A DNA stretch of 64,000 bases from Smallanthus sonchifolius. Lineage: Eukaryota > Streptophyta > Magnoliopsida > Asterales > Asteraceae. How positions within the stretch are numbered: position 1 is the stretch's first letter; every line of letters starts with the position of its first letter. The translations under genes and the position numbers were made by a program. The DNA lies in assembly GCA_023525975.1 (NCBI GenBank), contig CM042032.1:17490001-17554000 (forward strand). Reading direction: 5' to 3'. Under the pieces are notes generated by a model that ran no database searches, was not told where the DNA came from, and saw nothing but the letters and a program-made list of their open reading frames with translations. Positions 11,743 through 22,056 of the stretch are shown piece after piece.

Positions 11743-12327
11743 TGTTAGGGGTCATTTTTATTACTTGCGATCCTGAACTCCTAACAATTTTCAGTATCCC
11801 AACAGGTTTTGAATACTTAATGTTTACATTACTAACCGTTGTATTGTCCTCCTATCTTAATTTTTATGCGTAGGTAAAACGTGTAGACTTAGTCTCTCTC
11901 GAAGAATCGCTCAATACGTTATGAAAAACGTGTGAAAGATGCCAGGAAGGGTTTACAACGGTCATATTTGAAGACTTAGTCTTGCCGGGATTCTCAGATT
12001 GTTTGTTACATTTATCTTTGTATTTATAGCAGTGAGATCGATATAGAAAACACACACAACACTCACAAACTACATTGTAACACTTAGCTCTCGATCATTC
12101 ACTGCCAAAATTGTACCAATTTCATCGATTTATACAAGAACAGGAGGTAAGTGATTTTTGATCACTTACCGAGGTTTTATGCCGTCGATCCCCAACCATC
12201 AAGGGCTTTCCTCGTAAATCATCGTGTCAAATCTTTACATTTACATTCATATTCTCATATTTTGATCAAGCACACTACCTCACATACTATGTTTGGTTAC
12301 AAAATTAGTCTTGTTAATTTTTACCCA
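11743..12327 (+). repeat. Tat-lineage LTR (3' LTR of copy Y or 5' LTR of element C)
   Basis: Homologous to the 5' LTR of D (45446-46048): starts TGTTAGGGG after purine-rich TTTGGGGAAAAC, shares GTAGGTAAAACGTG, AACGGTCATATTTGAAGAC and the end GGTTACAAA...TTTTTACCCA. About 585 bp. Antisense-gene sequence precedes it, and chromovirus F then Tat gag follow, so it may serve two element halves. Confidence 0.82.
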
Positions 12328-12338
12328 AAACAATAACC

Positions 12339-13335
12339 ATGGATTTCATCACAAAACTTCCCCAAACCAGTCAAGGAAACAATATTGTTTGGGTTATCAT
12401 TGACAGACTTACTAAGTCTGCTCATTTTCTTCCTATGAAAGAAACGTTCAGGATGAGTAAGCTGGCACAGCTATACGTTAATGAGATTGTATCTTTACAC
12501 GGTGTGCCACTATCTATTGTGTCAGATAGAGATAGTAGATTTACTTCTCAATTCTGGCAATGCTTTCAAAAAGCCATACGTACGAAATTAAATCTTAGCA
12601 CTGCCTACCATCCTCAAACAGATGGGCAAAGTGAAAGAACTATCTGAACTTTGGAAGATATGCTAAGTTATTGATCTTGGAGGAAGTTGGGATAACTACT
12701 TACCTCTAATGGAATTCTCCTATAACAATAGTTATCATACGAGTATACAGGCCGCTCCTTTTGAAGCCTTGTACCGTCGTAAATATCGAACCCCACTCTG
12801 TTGGTCTGAAAAAGGAGAAAATCAGTAGTCTGGACCTAAGATAGTCCTAGAAACAACTGATAAAATCATTCGTATAAAAGATAGACTGAAAGCAGCTCGT
12901 GATCATCAAAAGAGTTATGCTGATAGAAGACGAAAGCCATTAGAATTCAACGTCGGTGATAATGTTCTCTTGAAAGTTTCACCATGGAAAGGCATAGTAA
13001 GATTTGGAAAGAAAGGAAAACTAAGTCCTAGATTCGTAGAACCATTCAAAATCTTGAAAAGAGTTGGGCTTGTGGCCTATCAGCTTGAATTACCAAAAGA
13101 AATGAGTGGAGTACACGATATATTCCATGTGTCAAATCTGCGCAAGTGTTTGGCAGATGAAACTCTGGTAATGCCTCTACAAGATATAGAAGTGAATGAA
13201 AAGTTTAAATTTGTGGAACAACCTTTACAAATCGAGGACAGACAGGAAAAGAAATTGAAAAAAAAAGAAACTAATGATTGTGAAAGTAAAATGGAACTCC
13301 AGATGAAAAAGAAATATCCTCACTTGTTCGAATAA
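12339..13335 (+). pseudogene. pol: Chromovirus integrase and chromodomain remnant (element F)
   Basis: Begins abruptly at MDFITKLPQTSQG; the zinc finger and everything upstream are missing. Catalytic Asp in IIDRLTKSAHF, Asp in SDRDSRF, Glu in TDGQSERTI. A TGA follows ERTI (about 12645), a frameshift falls near 12660, a TAG near 12827, then the frame is open from 12970 (SPWKGIVRFGKKGKL). The chromodomain has an internal deletion: VKVKWNSR runs straight into MKKKYPHLFE. It ends TAA at 13333-13335, 35 bp before its 3' LTR. It differs clearly from A, B and E at the protein level, so it is a separate chromovirus family. Confidence 0.9.
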
Positions 13336-13477
13336 TCTTGGGGACGAGATTAAAACAAGGTGGGGAGGATGTAACACCTGCCACAAAAACATCCAAGATT
13401 TGACTAAGGTACAAACCACAGGGACAATAAGTGTAATTATTCCATAGATCAAGCACCAAAAAGTAGAAAACATAAAA

Positions 13478-13800
13478 ATCAGACGGTAACGGACCGTCAC
13501 GGATGGTAACGGTCTGTAACAGGTCAAACACGCGGACAATGATAATGTGCCACGTGTCCAGTGACTAACGGTAAAAAACTAACACATCTAAACCCTATGA
13601 CGGACCGTCACGCTTGGTAACGGTCCGTCACAGCCACAAAACCACCCTGGTGCGCCACGTATCACTTCATAACGGACCGTCACAGCCGGTAACGGTCCAT
13701 TGCGCCGCAAAATGACCAGAGGGCGACACGTGTCTGATGACTCAAGAAACCCTAATCTGGTGATGGACCGTCACCACCCGTAACGGTTCATCACGACTAC
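13478..13800 (+). repeat. Palindrome array in F's LTR
   Basis: About nine paired units of the type ACGGACCGTCAC...GGTAACGGTCCGTCAC. The best unit has perfect 6-bp arms TGACGG/CCGTCA. The last unit ends about 16 bp before the TATA box. Confidence 0.75.
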
Positions 13801-13811
13801 ATAACCAGCCC

Positions 13812-13820
13812 TATAAATAG
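13812..13820 (+). promoter_or_regulatory. TATA box of F's LTR
   Basis: TATAAATAG immediately downstream of the palindrome array, a usual position for an LTR promoter. Confidence 0.6.
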
Positions 13821-14872
13821 ATGGTCGAGTTCAGTCATTTTCCACATACCTCAAACGTTTCCAACTCTCAAATCTTCTTCTAGGAGATCCTTAGACAATT
13901 CCTGAAGCTTTCGGTTCGATTCCCGGTTGTAGTGTCAGATTTAATAAGAAACGCTCATTAAGGTGCCGAAACGCTAGAGAAATACAGTTAGGAGGTTGAT
14001 TCTATAATTTCCAACTTAGAGGTTCATTCCTATAATCAAGGTGAATATTTTATCTCTTTCAAAACTTGTGTCAAACATTTACGTTTACGAAAATGGCCAA
14101 ATAAAGGTTAAATGAATAATGCTCAACTTTCTTCTACGAACAAAGCATGCAGGCCATAGGTATACGTAAAACTTGCATGGGATACACGGGTCTCGGGTGA
14201 AAGTCCCGGATTGCGGCTAGTACTTACATTATAACAATTTCGGAGGCGTACACCTGGCCATTGTTATGAGACATGATACCAGTGTATATTGAACAAAAAG
14301 TTGTGATCATAAAATTAATACTTGTTTGTGACAAATGATTTTACTGTCAAGATAATTGTATTCACCGGCGTTCGCGCTGACGTTTCATTTTCAAAATGTT
14401 TTTAGGTAATCAATAAAATGTGATGGAAATGGGATTCAGGCAGACATAAGATCTGACCCATGAATGAAAAGAAAAAGGATAACAAGCATGTTGGATTCTC
14501 AGGCCTCATGCATAGGAAATCCTAAAAGAAAAGAGAAATGAGGAATAGGACCGGGGGATTGATCAACCTCGGATAGTACTATTTCTTGGTGGCTTATGAT
14601 TTGTCTATAAGACAAAAGATGTATTTGGTTTCAAACGATGTTTTGTAATCAAATTAAATGGTATTTAAATCCATGTATTTATGAAATAAATACAAGGCTT
14701 TTGTTTTCCAACTGAGTCTTGAATTTTACAAATACAACCCACAAGGTTGAAACAGATGATGAAACGATCCTTATGAAAAGATTTCCGTTGTATTTTATAA
14801 AAACTCTTAAATCAAATCAGGTACTAATCAAGATCGTACACGTCTAGGGGGTGCTTGAGGTGGGGTGTGACA

Positions 14873-15336
14873 AGGAATGACAAGACTTCCACTTGGAAGG
14901 ATAAATCTAAGTGGTGTGCTTACCATGAAGATTTCGGTCATGTGACCAACGATTGCATTGCGCTACGTAAGGAGATAAGTAATCTCCTGAGCAAAGGACA
15001 CTTGAAAGAACTCCTGGGCAAAAAAAAAGACAAGAGCAAGGATCATGATAAAAACCTAAAACGAGCGACATCCCCTCCTCCGGATACCAAGGTAATTAAT
15101 TTTATATCTGGTGGTTCTGATATTTGTGGTACTTCTTATTCTGCAGCTAAAAGACATGCTAAAGAAGCGAAAGCGGAAAAGGAAGACATACCTACGAGAA
15201 CATCAAGCTTGACCAACAAGAAGGTTATCTCATTCGATGAGAAGGATAGAGAGAATGTTCAAGACCCCCACCATGACAGCTTAGTCATTACCTTGTACGT
15301 TTCCAACCATTTTTTCTGCAAATTTCTAATTGATGG
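14873..15336 (+). pseudogene. gag: Tat element C: gag C-terminus and protease start
   Basis: In frame from AGGAAT at 14873. It carries the Tat-type zinc knuckle (CAYHEDFGHVTNDC), a Lys-rich linker, and the approach to the aspartic protease ending LIDG, where element B is inserted. The frame resumes at 36253 with the remainder of that motif, LIDGGSSVNIIQ. Upstream gag sequence has been replaced by element F. Compare element D at 47600-49720. Confidence 0.87.
15332..15336 (+). repeat. Target-site duplication of element B, left copy
   Basis: GATGG, repeated at 36253-36257 immediately after the 3' LTR. Confidence 0.95.
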
Positions 15337-16194
15337 TGTGACACCCAGCATTTCAGGTCAATATCCACATTTCATAAACGCACGTTCGTAATTATTATTT
15401 CCTGATATTTATTTTGACTAAGTAAAGTCAAGAAGTCTAGGAAAGAAGTTTATTCCAAGTCTAGTAAATCTTAAAGAATTACTAGAAAAAGTAAGCAGAA
15501 TAACCCGACTAAATGCGAACGTAAATGGTTAAATAAAATAACTAGAAAAAATATATATATATATATATATATTACACAAAATTTACGTTGAACCAAGATT
15601 TTAATAATTTCTTCAACGAGCCATAAAATGGTTAAAAATTATAATACCGTGAAGAATCGAAACCGAATTAAATTACCATTTGGAACTCTAATTAATACTA
15701 ATACCATAATAAATTAATACTTAAAAATTGGTTATCATTAACCCCAAACTATTTTCTTGACTTTCTCGGCCGAGAGTCAGGGGAGCCATTCCCCCACTTG
15801 CAAATTCACTCAAATTTCCAATAAAAACCATACCTCCTCAGTACCAAATCTCTCAATCCCTTTCAAACCTTCTCATTTTCTTACGGCAAATTCTCAATAT
15901 CTCCTTCAAATCGAAGTCCACTTCAAGGCAAAATTCACCAGATTTCGGTGCTATAAGAAGAGTTCACAGTGTTTTCCTAAGAATCAAGCTAAGGAGCTCA
16001 AGATCATTCTCTGTTTCTCTAGAAATCACCATTCTCTGTTTGAGGTAAAAACTCAATATTATCCATTTCATTTTCTTTAAAACCGTAGCTGAACATACAA
16101 ATCGTTCAAACGCAACTAAGATAACAAGAAAAGTGTGTCAAATTCAAGATTTGAACATAAAAATATACAGGACGAATTCTGTCAATCAAAGTGC

Positions 16195-16465
16195 AGTAAT
16201 CGAAACTATAGTTTCGATACCAGTTGTTCAATCGAAACTAGGAGTTTCGATACCTATTCAATCGAAACTAGGAGTTTCGATACCTGTTTACAATCGAAAC
16301 TAAGTAGTTTCGATACCGATTGCCCAATCGAAACTAGGTAGTTTCGATACTATTCTTGCCAATCGAAACTAGGTAGTTTCGATACCTGTTTTGCTCAGTC
16401 GAAACTAGGAAGTTTTGACATATGTTCTGTTTAATCGAAACTAAGAAAGTTTCGATACCTGTTCG
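16195..16465 (+). repeat. Palindrome array in B's 5' LTR (partner at 34672-34962)
   Basis: Eight units of ATCGAAACT-N-AGTTTCGAT with 9-bp arms, spaced by short linkers such as TACC(TATTCA). The 3' LTR has one extra 25-bp unit, so copy number changes by slippage or recombination. Confidence 0.85.
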
Positions 16466-17110
16466 TCAGCCCCATATGGCAGTAACTCAGAACTATTTTT
16501 ATAACAAAACAAAGGTTGGAAAAACTAAAAAGATATTTAAAAACAAAAGCAATCAGACCTGCTAAGTCGGTGAACAACTTGCGTTTAAGACGGGCAGTCT
16601 TAACGTGTATGTTATCCTTGTGTAATTAGGATACGGATAGGCGAATCTGCTGTTGTTCAAATATTTGCTAGCATTCATATTGTCGAGGTGAGTTTCACTA
16701 ATCCCCCTTTTTCAAAGTTTTGAAATGATTTGGGGTGGAAACATACTTGTAAAAGACTTTTGTGTATAAATGAATTGAACTAATGATCTGACCATATGTG
16801 TGTATTGAGGGAAAAGTAAAGCGCTTAAAGTCCTCGGAATAAATTAGTAACCATTAGCTATGGATTAGCCCGGGATTATATGAATAGTACTATTGGGGGT
16901 GACGCCTCCGGTCATGGTTAGTCGCGCTAACCAGGGGTCAAAATGGCCGAATGACAGCATATTGTCTTACTCGCAGAAAGGCGAGGGGAGGCACAGAATG
17001 TTGGGGTTTGGTTACGGTCTCGTACATTACATACTATTTTATATTCCTTGCAAGCTTACAAATGAGGTCAATAGATCGGATTAGTAATCATATTCATTGG
17101 TAATACATGC

Positions 17111-17395
17111 AAAAAGAGTTCTGATCCGGGTAAAGTGATCAGGTTTTAATCAAAAGAGTTCTGATCAGGTTAAAGTGATCAGGTTTTACATAAAAGAGTT
17201 CTGATTCGGGTAAAGTGATCAGGTTTTAATCAAAAGAGTTCTGATCAGGTTAAAGTGATCAGGTTTTACACAAAAGAGTTCTGATCAGGTTAAAGTGATC
17301 AGGTTTTAAAGAAAAGAGTTCTGATCAGGTTAAAGTGATCAGGTTTAAACAAAAGAGTTCTGATCAGGTTAAAGTGATCAGGTTTAAGGAAGGAC
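17111..17395 (+). repeat. 40-bp tandem repeat in B's LTR (partner at 35610-35891)
   Basis: Seven units of 40 bp (the last ones 39), each with AAAAGAGTTCTGATC, then (C/A)(C/G)GGT, AAAGTGATCAGGTTT. The first four units alternate between CCGGGT and CAGGTT versions, suggesting duplication of an 80-bp dimer. Confidence 0.9.
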
Positions 17396-17539
17396 TTTTG
17401 ATCGGAAAATGATCAGATTTAAACATTGGGTTTATGATAACTCTTTTTAATAACTTGTGAACTCACCAACCTCGTGTTGACGTTTTTAAGTATGTTTTCA
17501 GGAAATTGAACGTGGCCATCAGGTTAGCAATGTAGGATA

Positions 17540-17544
17540 CATGC
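17540..17544 (+). repeat. Target-site duplication of element A, left copy
   Basis: CATGC, repeated at 27759-27763. The sister LTR of B has the single empty site within GGATACATGCATGCACG near 36020. Confidence 0.96.
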
Positions 17545-20008
17545 TGTAACATTTCTGATTTTAGTATTCCTATTTCAATTCAATGTAATGCAATTTCAAG
17601 TTCTATACTCGTGCAATGTCTCATTATTTTCTCGCCGTAAATTTAATGCAATAATTCTATACAAATTCGCAAGTCTTACTCGGTTATATACATTTAGACA
17701 CTATACAAGAAACTATTTTATTCAAACTTATCAAATCTGAAAAGTCAAGGACAAAAATTGAAAAATGTCGTCAAACCTTAGTCAAGCACGGTCGTGCTTC
17801 GTACTAGCACGGTCGCGCCAGGTGCTTTGGCACGGTCGCGCGACCTGCTTTGGAACGATCGCGCCCGGTGCCTAGGCACGGTCGCGCCTGCGTAACAGTC
17901 GAAACGTAAATGAGATTTCAAAACGCTCGATCGTTCGAATTCAAACCCGATTTACGTTATACCTTCGTTATCAAAGAAAATATCTTGGTCAATCGCAACT
18001 ATTACCATCAAAATACAAAACTCTTCTCTAGAAACCGTCGATCATTCTCTCAAAACTCAAATCCCTCATTTCGATCAAATTTCTCCCAATCAGTCAAGGA
18101 ATCCTTTTCAGCAATCTCCCCTGTTATTATTGGACTCTCTGGACTAGACGGAATTGCAGCCGAAGTCGCCGGAAGCCATTTTCTCCGTCGCCGGAACTCC
18201 GTTCTACCGTTCTTCATCGATTCAATACGCTTCTGGGTAAGTATACTCTCCATATCATTCGTTTCAGTATCATCATCAAAAGCCCCCTATTAATCTGGGC
18301 TTTCATTACAGAAATCGTTCGAATCAGAATTGTTATTTTAAATAAAAAGGATTTAATCGATTCCACTCTTAAACACGATGTTCATGCAATTAATTTATAT
18401 TATTAGACTCGTAATATCTCTTTAATCGAAAGCCCTATCAAATCCAGTGTTTAAAATACAAGAAACTGTCAATTCGTGTCTGATTTGGAAGAGACACGGT
18501 CGCGCTAACCATCTAGCACGGCCATGCCTCATTTAGCGCGGTCGTGCCGATTAGCAGCGCGGTCGTGTCCTCCTGTCCAGACCTTGTCCTGCCCTCTGGG
18601 CTAGTCCCTGTTGTGACTAAAGATCATAGACACGGCCGTGCCGTGCCAAGGCACGGTCGTGCCTGCTGTCTGGTCTAGATTGTGCTCCTGTTGATCAACC
18701 CGGTCGCACCCCGACTAGCGCGGTTGCGCCCGTGGCTTGAGCACGATCGTGCCCTTCCGAGACACGGTCGTGCTAGACTCAGATTATTTTAGCAGAATTA
18801 TAATTTTTATATTTAACCAGGAAATGTTTCATATTTTATAAAAATATGTGTTATGTATTTAAAAATGGATTAAAAGTTTAATCTTGGCATAAATATAATT
18901 TATTGAAAAGTTTATAAAAAAATTAAATTTATATTTATTTAAATGATGTTTTAAATAATTAAGTTACAAAATTTATAATTAATGATTAGTTATTTAATTT
19001 ACATTTTAAATCAAAATCATTTATTTATTTTTACTTAATTACAATTAATATTTACATTATTTCATAAACTATAATTATATATTTATTCATTTATTCAATT
19101 CAAACCTAATCAAATTATTTCAAACATATTTTACTTCAAACTCTATATATTTTATACAAAGCAATAGTTTTATATATACAAATTCAACTTTCACTTTAGA
19201 CCTAAACTTTGTACCTCTATTTGATTCTATACACTTTACTCTTAGGTTAAAGTGTACATTCCAAGGATCATATTTGCTATCTATATTTCCTTGTTAGCTT
19301 CACTTCCATACCATGTGAGTATTCACAACCCCCTTTTACTCTTTTACACTTTTGGGGTGGAACATGAACTTTATACACATTACACATTTCACAACTACAT
19401 TTATACAAACAACACAAGTGCAATATCCTACATACATACATGTGTGCAAAATTTGAGCTTTGTGCCCGAGTGCTAGTTGTGCTAGTCTTTGTGAAAACTA
19501 TGTGCAATCATTAACTATACAAGCCGACGGTTTTCAATGATAGATCTATTGAGTCTGACAAACCCACCCAAGTGGAGGTGATTGATACCGACAACACAAT
19601 TTGCATACTAGTTACTAAGGTTTGATTGTACTTGATTACACAATAGCAGCTCCCCATAAATGCCTTATTTTTCATGTCTTGTAAAGGATTTGTTTACAAC
19701 TATATATGCTATCTATATACAACTGTGTTATACTCACCAACTTTTTAGTTGACTTTATTTTATTCATGTTTCAGGCTCTAATATGTGAGAACGATTCAAG
19801 ACGTGCTCAACATAGGATTTGGACTTAGTAATCTTAAATCAAGAAGTTTATGAATTGTTTATTGTTCTTTGTTTGGATTTTGGTTTGTACTTGGATTATG
19901 TGAAATGGAAATTTGGCTTTAATACATATTTCAATTTAGTCAACCTTGTGCTATGAACAGTCTTACATGTCCCGCCCCGATGATTCCGCCATCGGTCGGG
20001 GTGTGACA
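17545..20008 (+). repeat. 5' LTR of element A
   Basis: TGTAACAT...GGGGTGTGACA, 2464 bp. Palindromic GC-rich motif clusters at 17785-17890 and 18490-18775 are followed by a long AT-rich tract (18780-19240). The U5 end can fold (CCCCGAT...ATCGGTCGGGG) just before the terminal TGTGACA. Confidence 0.95.
17785..18775 (+). repeat. Two clusters of the GGCACGGTCGCGCC motif in A's 5' LTR
   Basis: Units of GCACGGTCGTGC or GGCACGGTCGCGCC recur in 17785-17890 and 18490-18775; the first type has arms GCACG/CGTGC. The matching clusters in the 3' LTR are at 25520-25650 and 26245-26525, and E has smaller ones. The sequence between clusters encodes no recognisable protein. Confidence 0.8.
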
Positions 20009-20011
20009 GAT

Positions 20012-20024
20012 TGGTATCAGAGCC
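20012..20024 (+). promoter_or_regulatory. Primer-binding site of element A
   Basis: TGGTATCAGAGCC, complementary to the 3' end of plant initiator tRNA-Met, 3 nt (GAT) after the LTR end. Confidence 0.92.
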
Positions 20025-20421
20025 TTGGTTATAGGGATTTAGGTTATTAGACATCTTGACCTAGACTATAACTTTAGGACACCCACTTATACTATGCTTC
20101 ATGATTTTGTGCTATGTGTTACATGCTATGTGCTACATGCTTACCATGATAAATTGTTTATTATATTTGGTACCTTACTTGTTAGAAAATTCATGACTTA
20201 TTAGGATCTTCTTAAATAATACCTTTCCTATATCCTAAAATCCCATGATATTTCTACCTTCTTTTCTATCTTTATTCTTTCTAAGCATGTGGACAAAAAA
20301 ATTCTTGAAGCAAAAATCTTTAAAAATTTTTATTTCTTCGTTAAGGTTTTTAAACTTGTTAAATTATTTGAGGACACGTGCAATCTGGAAGGGTGACACC
20401 TGTATTTTGGGTTTTCTGTCT

Positions 20422-20474
20422 AGGAAAGCATTTCGCATAAATCCCAATCAACCGAGGGACCCGTATGCTTTCCT
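20422..20474 (+). promoter_or_regulatory. Conserved leader hairpin of element A
   Basis: Stem AGGAAAGCAT (20422-20431) and ATGCTTTCCT (20465-20474) with a 33-nt loop, in the untranslated leader about 230 bp before gag. Element H has the same stems and a 33-nt loop at 61928-61980 on the minus strand, with flanks also conserved. A packaging or dimerisation structure is a reasonable guess. Confidence 0.6.
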
Positions 20475-20700
20475 GGGGATTCCCGAGATGAGTGTTTACC
20501 TATAGGCTAAAGCATGTCTCCTTGAAAATTATATAAGTTTAAATTAACCTTAATGTGCCTTAGTATTCAAGTGATTTTATCACTTTTGAGTACAATCCAA
20601 ACTATGAATATCTATCTTTTATTTGGTTTTCTCATTCTATTAAATCCTAGCAATCCTCATAAGTTCTTACAATCTTTCTTGTCTTGTGAAAATCTGTAGA

Positions 20701-22056
20701 ATGCCTCCTCGTCGTGCTCCCGCCGCCAACGCCAACTCCGACATTGCTGCTATTCATACTCAATTGGTGACACAACTCACCCAAGCCAATGGTGCCACAA
20801 ATGGCAATGGTGGAAATGGAAGCATTAGTGGTAATAATGGTGGTAATGGTGGAAATGGTGGAAACAATCCATCTCAATGCACCTTCAAGCACTTCAATTC
20901 GTGCAATCCCCTAAAGTTCTATGGTACCGAAGGAGCTACTGGACTCCTTCAATGGTTTGAAAGCATTGAGAATACCTTTCTCAATAGTGACTGTCCCGAC
21001 AACCTCCGTGTTCGTCATGCTACAAGTGTCCTACAAAAACGGGCACTTACATGGTGGAATGGGGAGAAAAGGAATATGGGTGTTGACATAGCTATGGCCT
21101 TACCTTGGGATGAGGTCAAAAGGCTTATGACCGAGGAGGTCTGTCCTCGAAATGAAGTGAAAAAGTTAGAAGCTGAATTTTGGGATCTTGCCCAAGATAG
21201 TGGGGAAAGCTTAGCATATACAACTCGGTTCCATGAGTTGAGTCTTCTAGTGCCCCACATGGTCACTCCTTTAGCCCGTTGTATCGAAAAGTATATTGGT
21301 GGGCTACCAAGACAAATTCAAGATACTGTCTTAGGTAGAAATCCTGCTACTTTGGAGGATGCCATCCGCCTGTCTGCTACCTTAAGTGATAATCATGTTA
21401 AAGCTGGAACTCTTACCAAAAAGGGTTCTAAGAAAGTTGTTGAAACCGTAACCCCTCCTGCCCACAACAAAGAAGCCACAACTGAACCCTCTCGCAATAA
21501 CAAAAAGAGGAAGGTTAGAAACTTTGCTGTGGTTACTCCTGCGGTGCCCGTTAATCAAGTTGCACCCGTAGTTCAAGCACCGGCTAAAAAGCCATATGTT
21601 GGGATTTATCCTCTTTGTGCCACCTGCAATTTTCATCATCCTCAAAATATCCCATGTCGCCTTTGCACTCATTGTGGAATATATGGTCACACTATCAATA
21701 TTTGTAGGGCCAAAGCTTTTGAGGGTCAAGTCAATCCGCCGAACCAACTCAACCCGCGAGTGGCTAATCAAGGTGCTCCCGCCATTGCTAATAGGCGTGC
21801 TTGCTATGAGTGTGGAGACCCGAACCATTTTCTTAATCTATGTCCAAGACTTGCAAATGCTAGACAAGGTGGAGCTCGTGGGCGTGCGTTTAACATAAAC
21901 GCCAACGAAGCTCGAGCCAACAACGACGTGGTTAATGGTACGTTCCTTGTTAATAGTCAATATGCCTCCATTTTATTCGATACCGGTGCCGATAAAAGTT
22001 TTGTGTCACTAAATTTTGAGCCTTTACTTGCAAAGACACGATCCCAATTAGAGTAA
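20701..22056 (+). pseudogene. gag: Element A gag and protease start
   Basis: The start is the ATG at 20701 (MPPRRAPAANANSD); the in-frame codons before it are leader. An Asn/Gly-rich stretch (residues about 40-65) precedes a Retrotrans_gag-type capsid domain (FYGTEGATGLLQWFE, ALTWWNGEKRNMG, PRNEVKKLEAEFW, LLVPHMVTP). Two zinc knuckles follow, CTHCGIYGHTINIC and CYECGDPNHFLNLC. The aspartic protease begins with the catalytic ILFDTGADKSF. A TAA at 22054-22056 interrupts the same frame that continues into pol, so gag-pol was a single reading frame without a programmed shift. Confidence 0.94.

Larger units (their letters stand above)
13370..14872 (+). repeat. 3' LTR of element F
   Basis: Begins TGTAACACC just after the purine tract GGTGGGGAGGA and ends GGGGTGTGACA; 1503 bp. 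It is followed at 14873 by AGGAA, where Tat gag resumes in frame (RNDKTSTWKDKSKW). The 5' half of F is gone, so the target duplication cannot be confirmed. The U3 holds an array of TGACGG-N-CCGTCA palindromes and a TATA box. Confidence 0.88.
15337..17544 (+). repeat. 5' LTR of B, first part (to the A insertion)
   Basis: Starts TGTGACACCC. It contains a (TA)n run (about 15549-15572), the ATCGAAACT/AGTTTCGAT palindrome array (16195-16465) and a 40-bp tandem array (17111-17395). The LTR continues at 27764-27988 after element A. Confidence 0.95.

Noticed and set aside
16135..16341. ORF with repeated SIETRSFDTY-like peptides in B's LTR (also 34605-34841)
   Set aside because: It is a translation of the palindrome array; the repeat is a DNA feature and its unit number changes between LTRs.
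17111..17395. Regular 40-bp repeats as a CRISPR array
   Set aside because: Repeats are contiguous without unique spacers, lie in a plant LTR and occur in both LTR copies.
17910..18293. 127-codon ORF in A's LTR, repeated at 25667-26050
   Set aside because: It lies in duplicated LTR sequence with no protein motif and only two near-identical copies, so conservation says nothing about coding.
20012..20024. tRNA-like match
   Set aside because: Only the 13-nt complement of the tRNA 3' end is present, as expected for a primer site; no tRNA gene.
22054..22056. TAA between gag and pol of A as a programmed readthrough site
   Set aside because: It falls inside the protease domain, after the catalytic triad, and B has no stop at that position, so a mutation is more likely.
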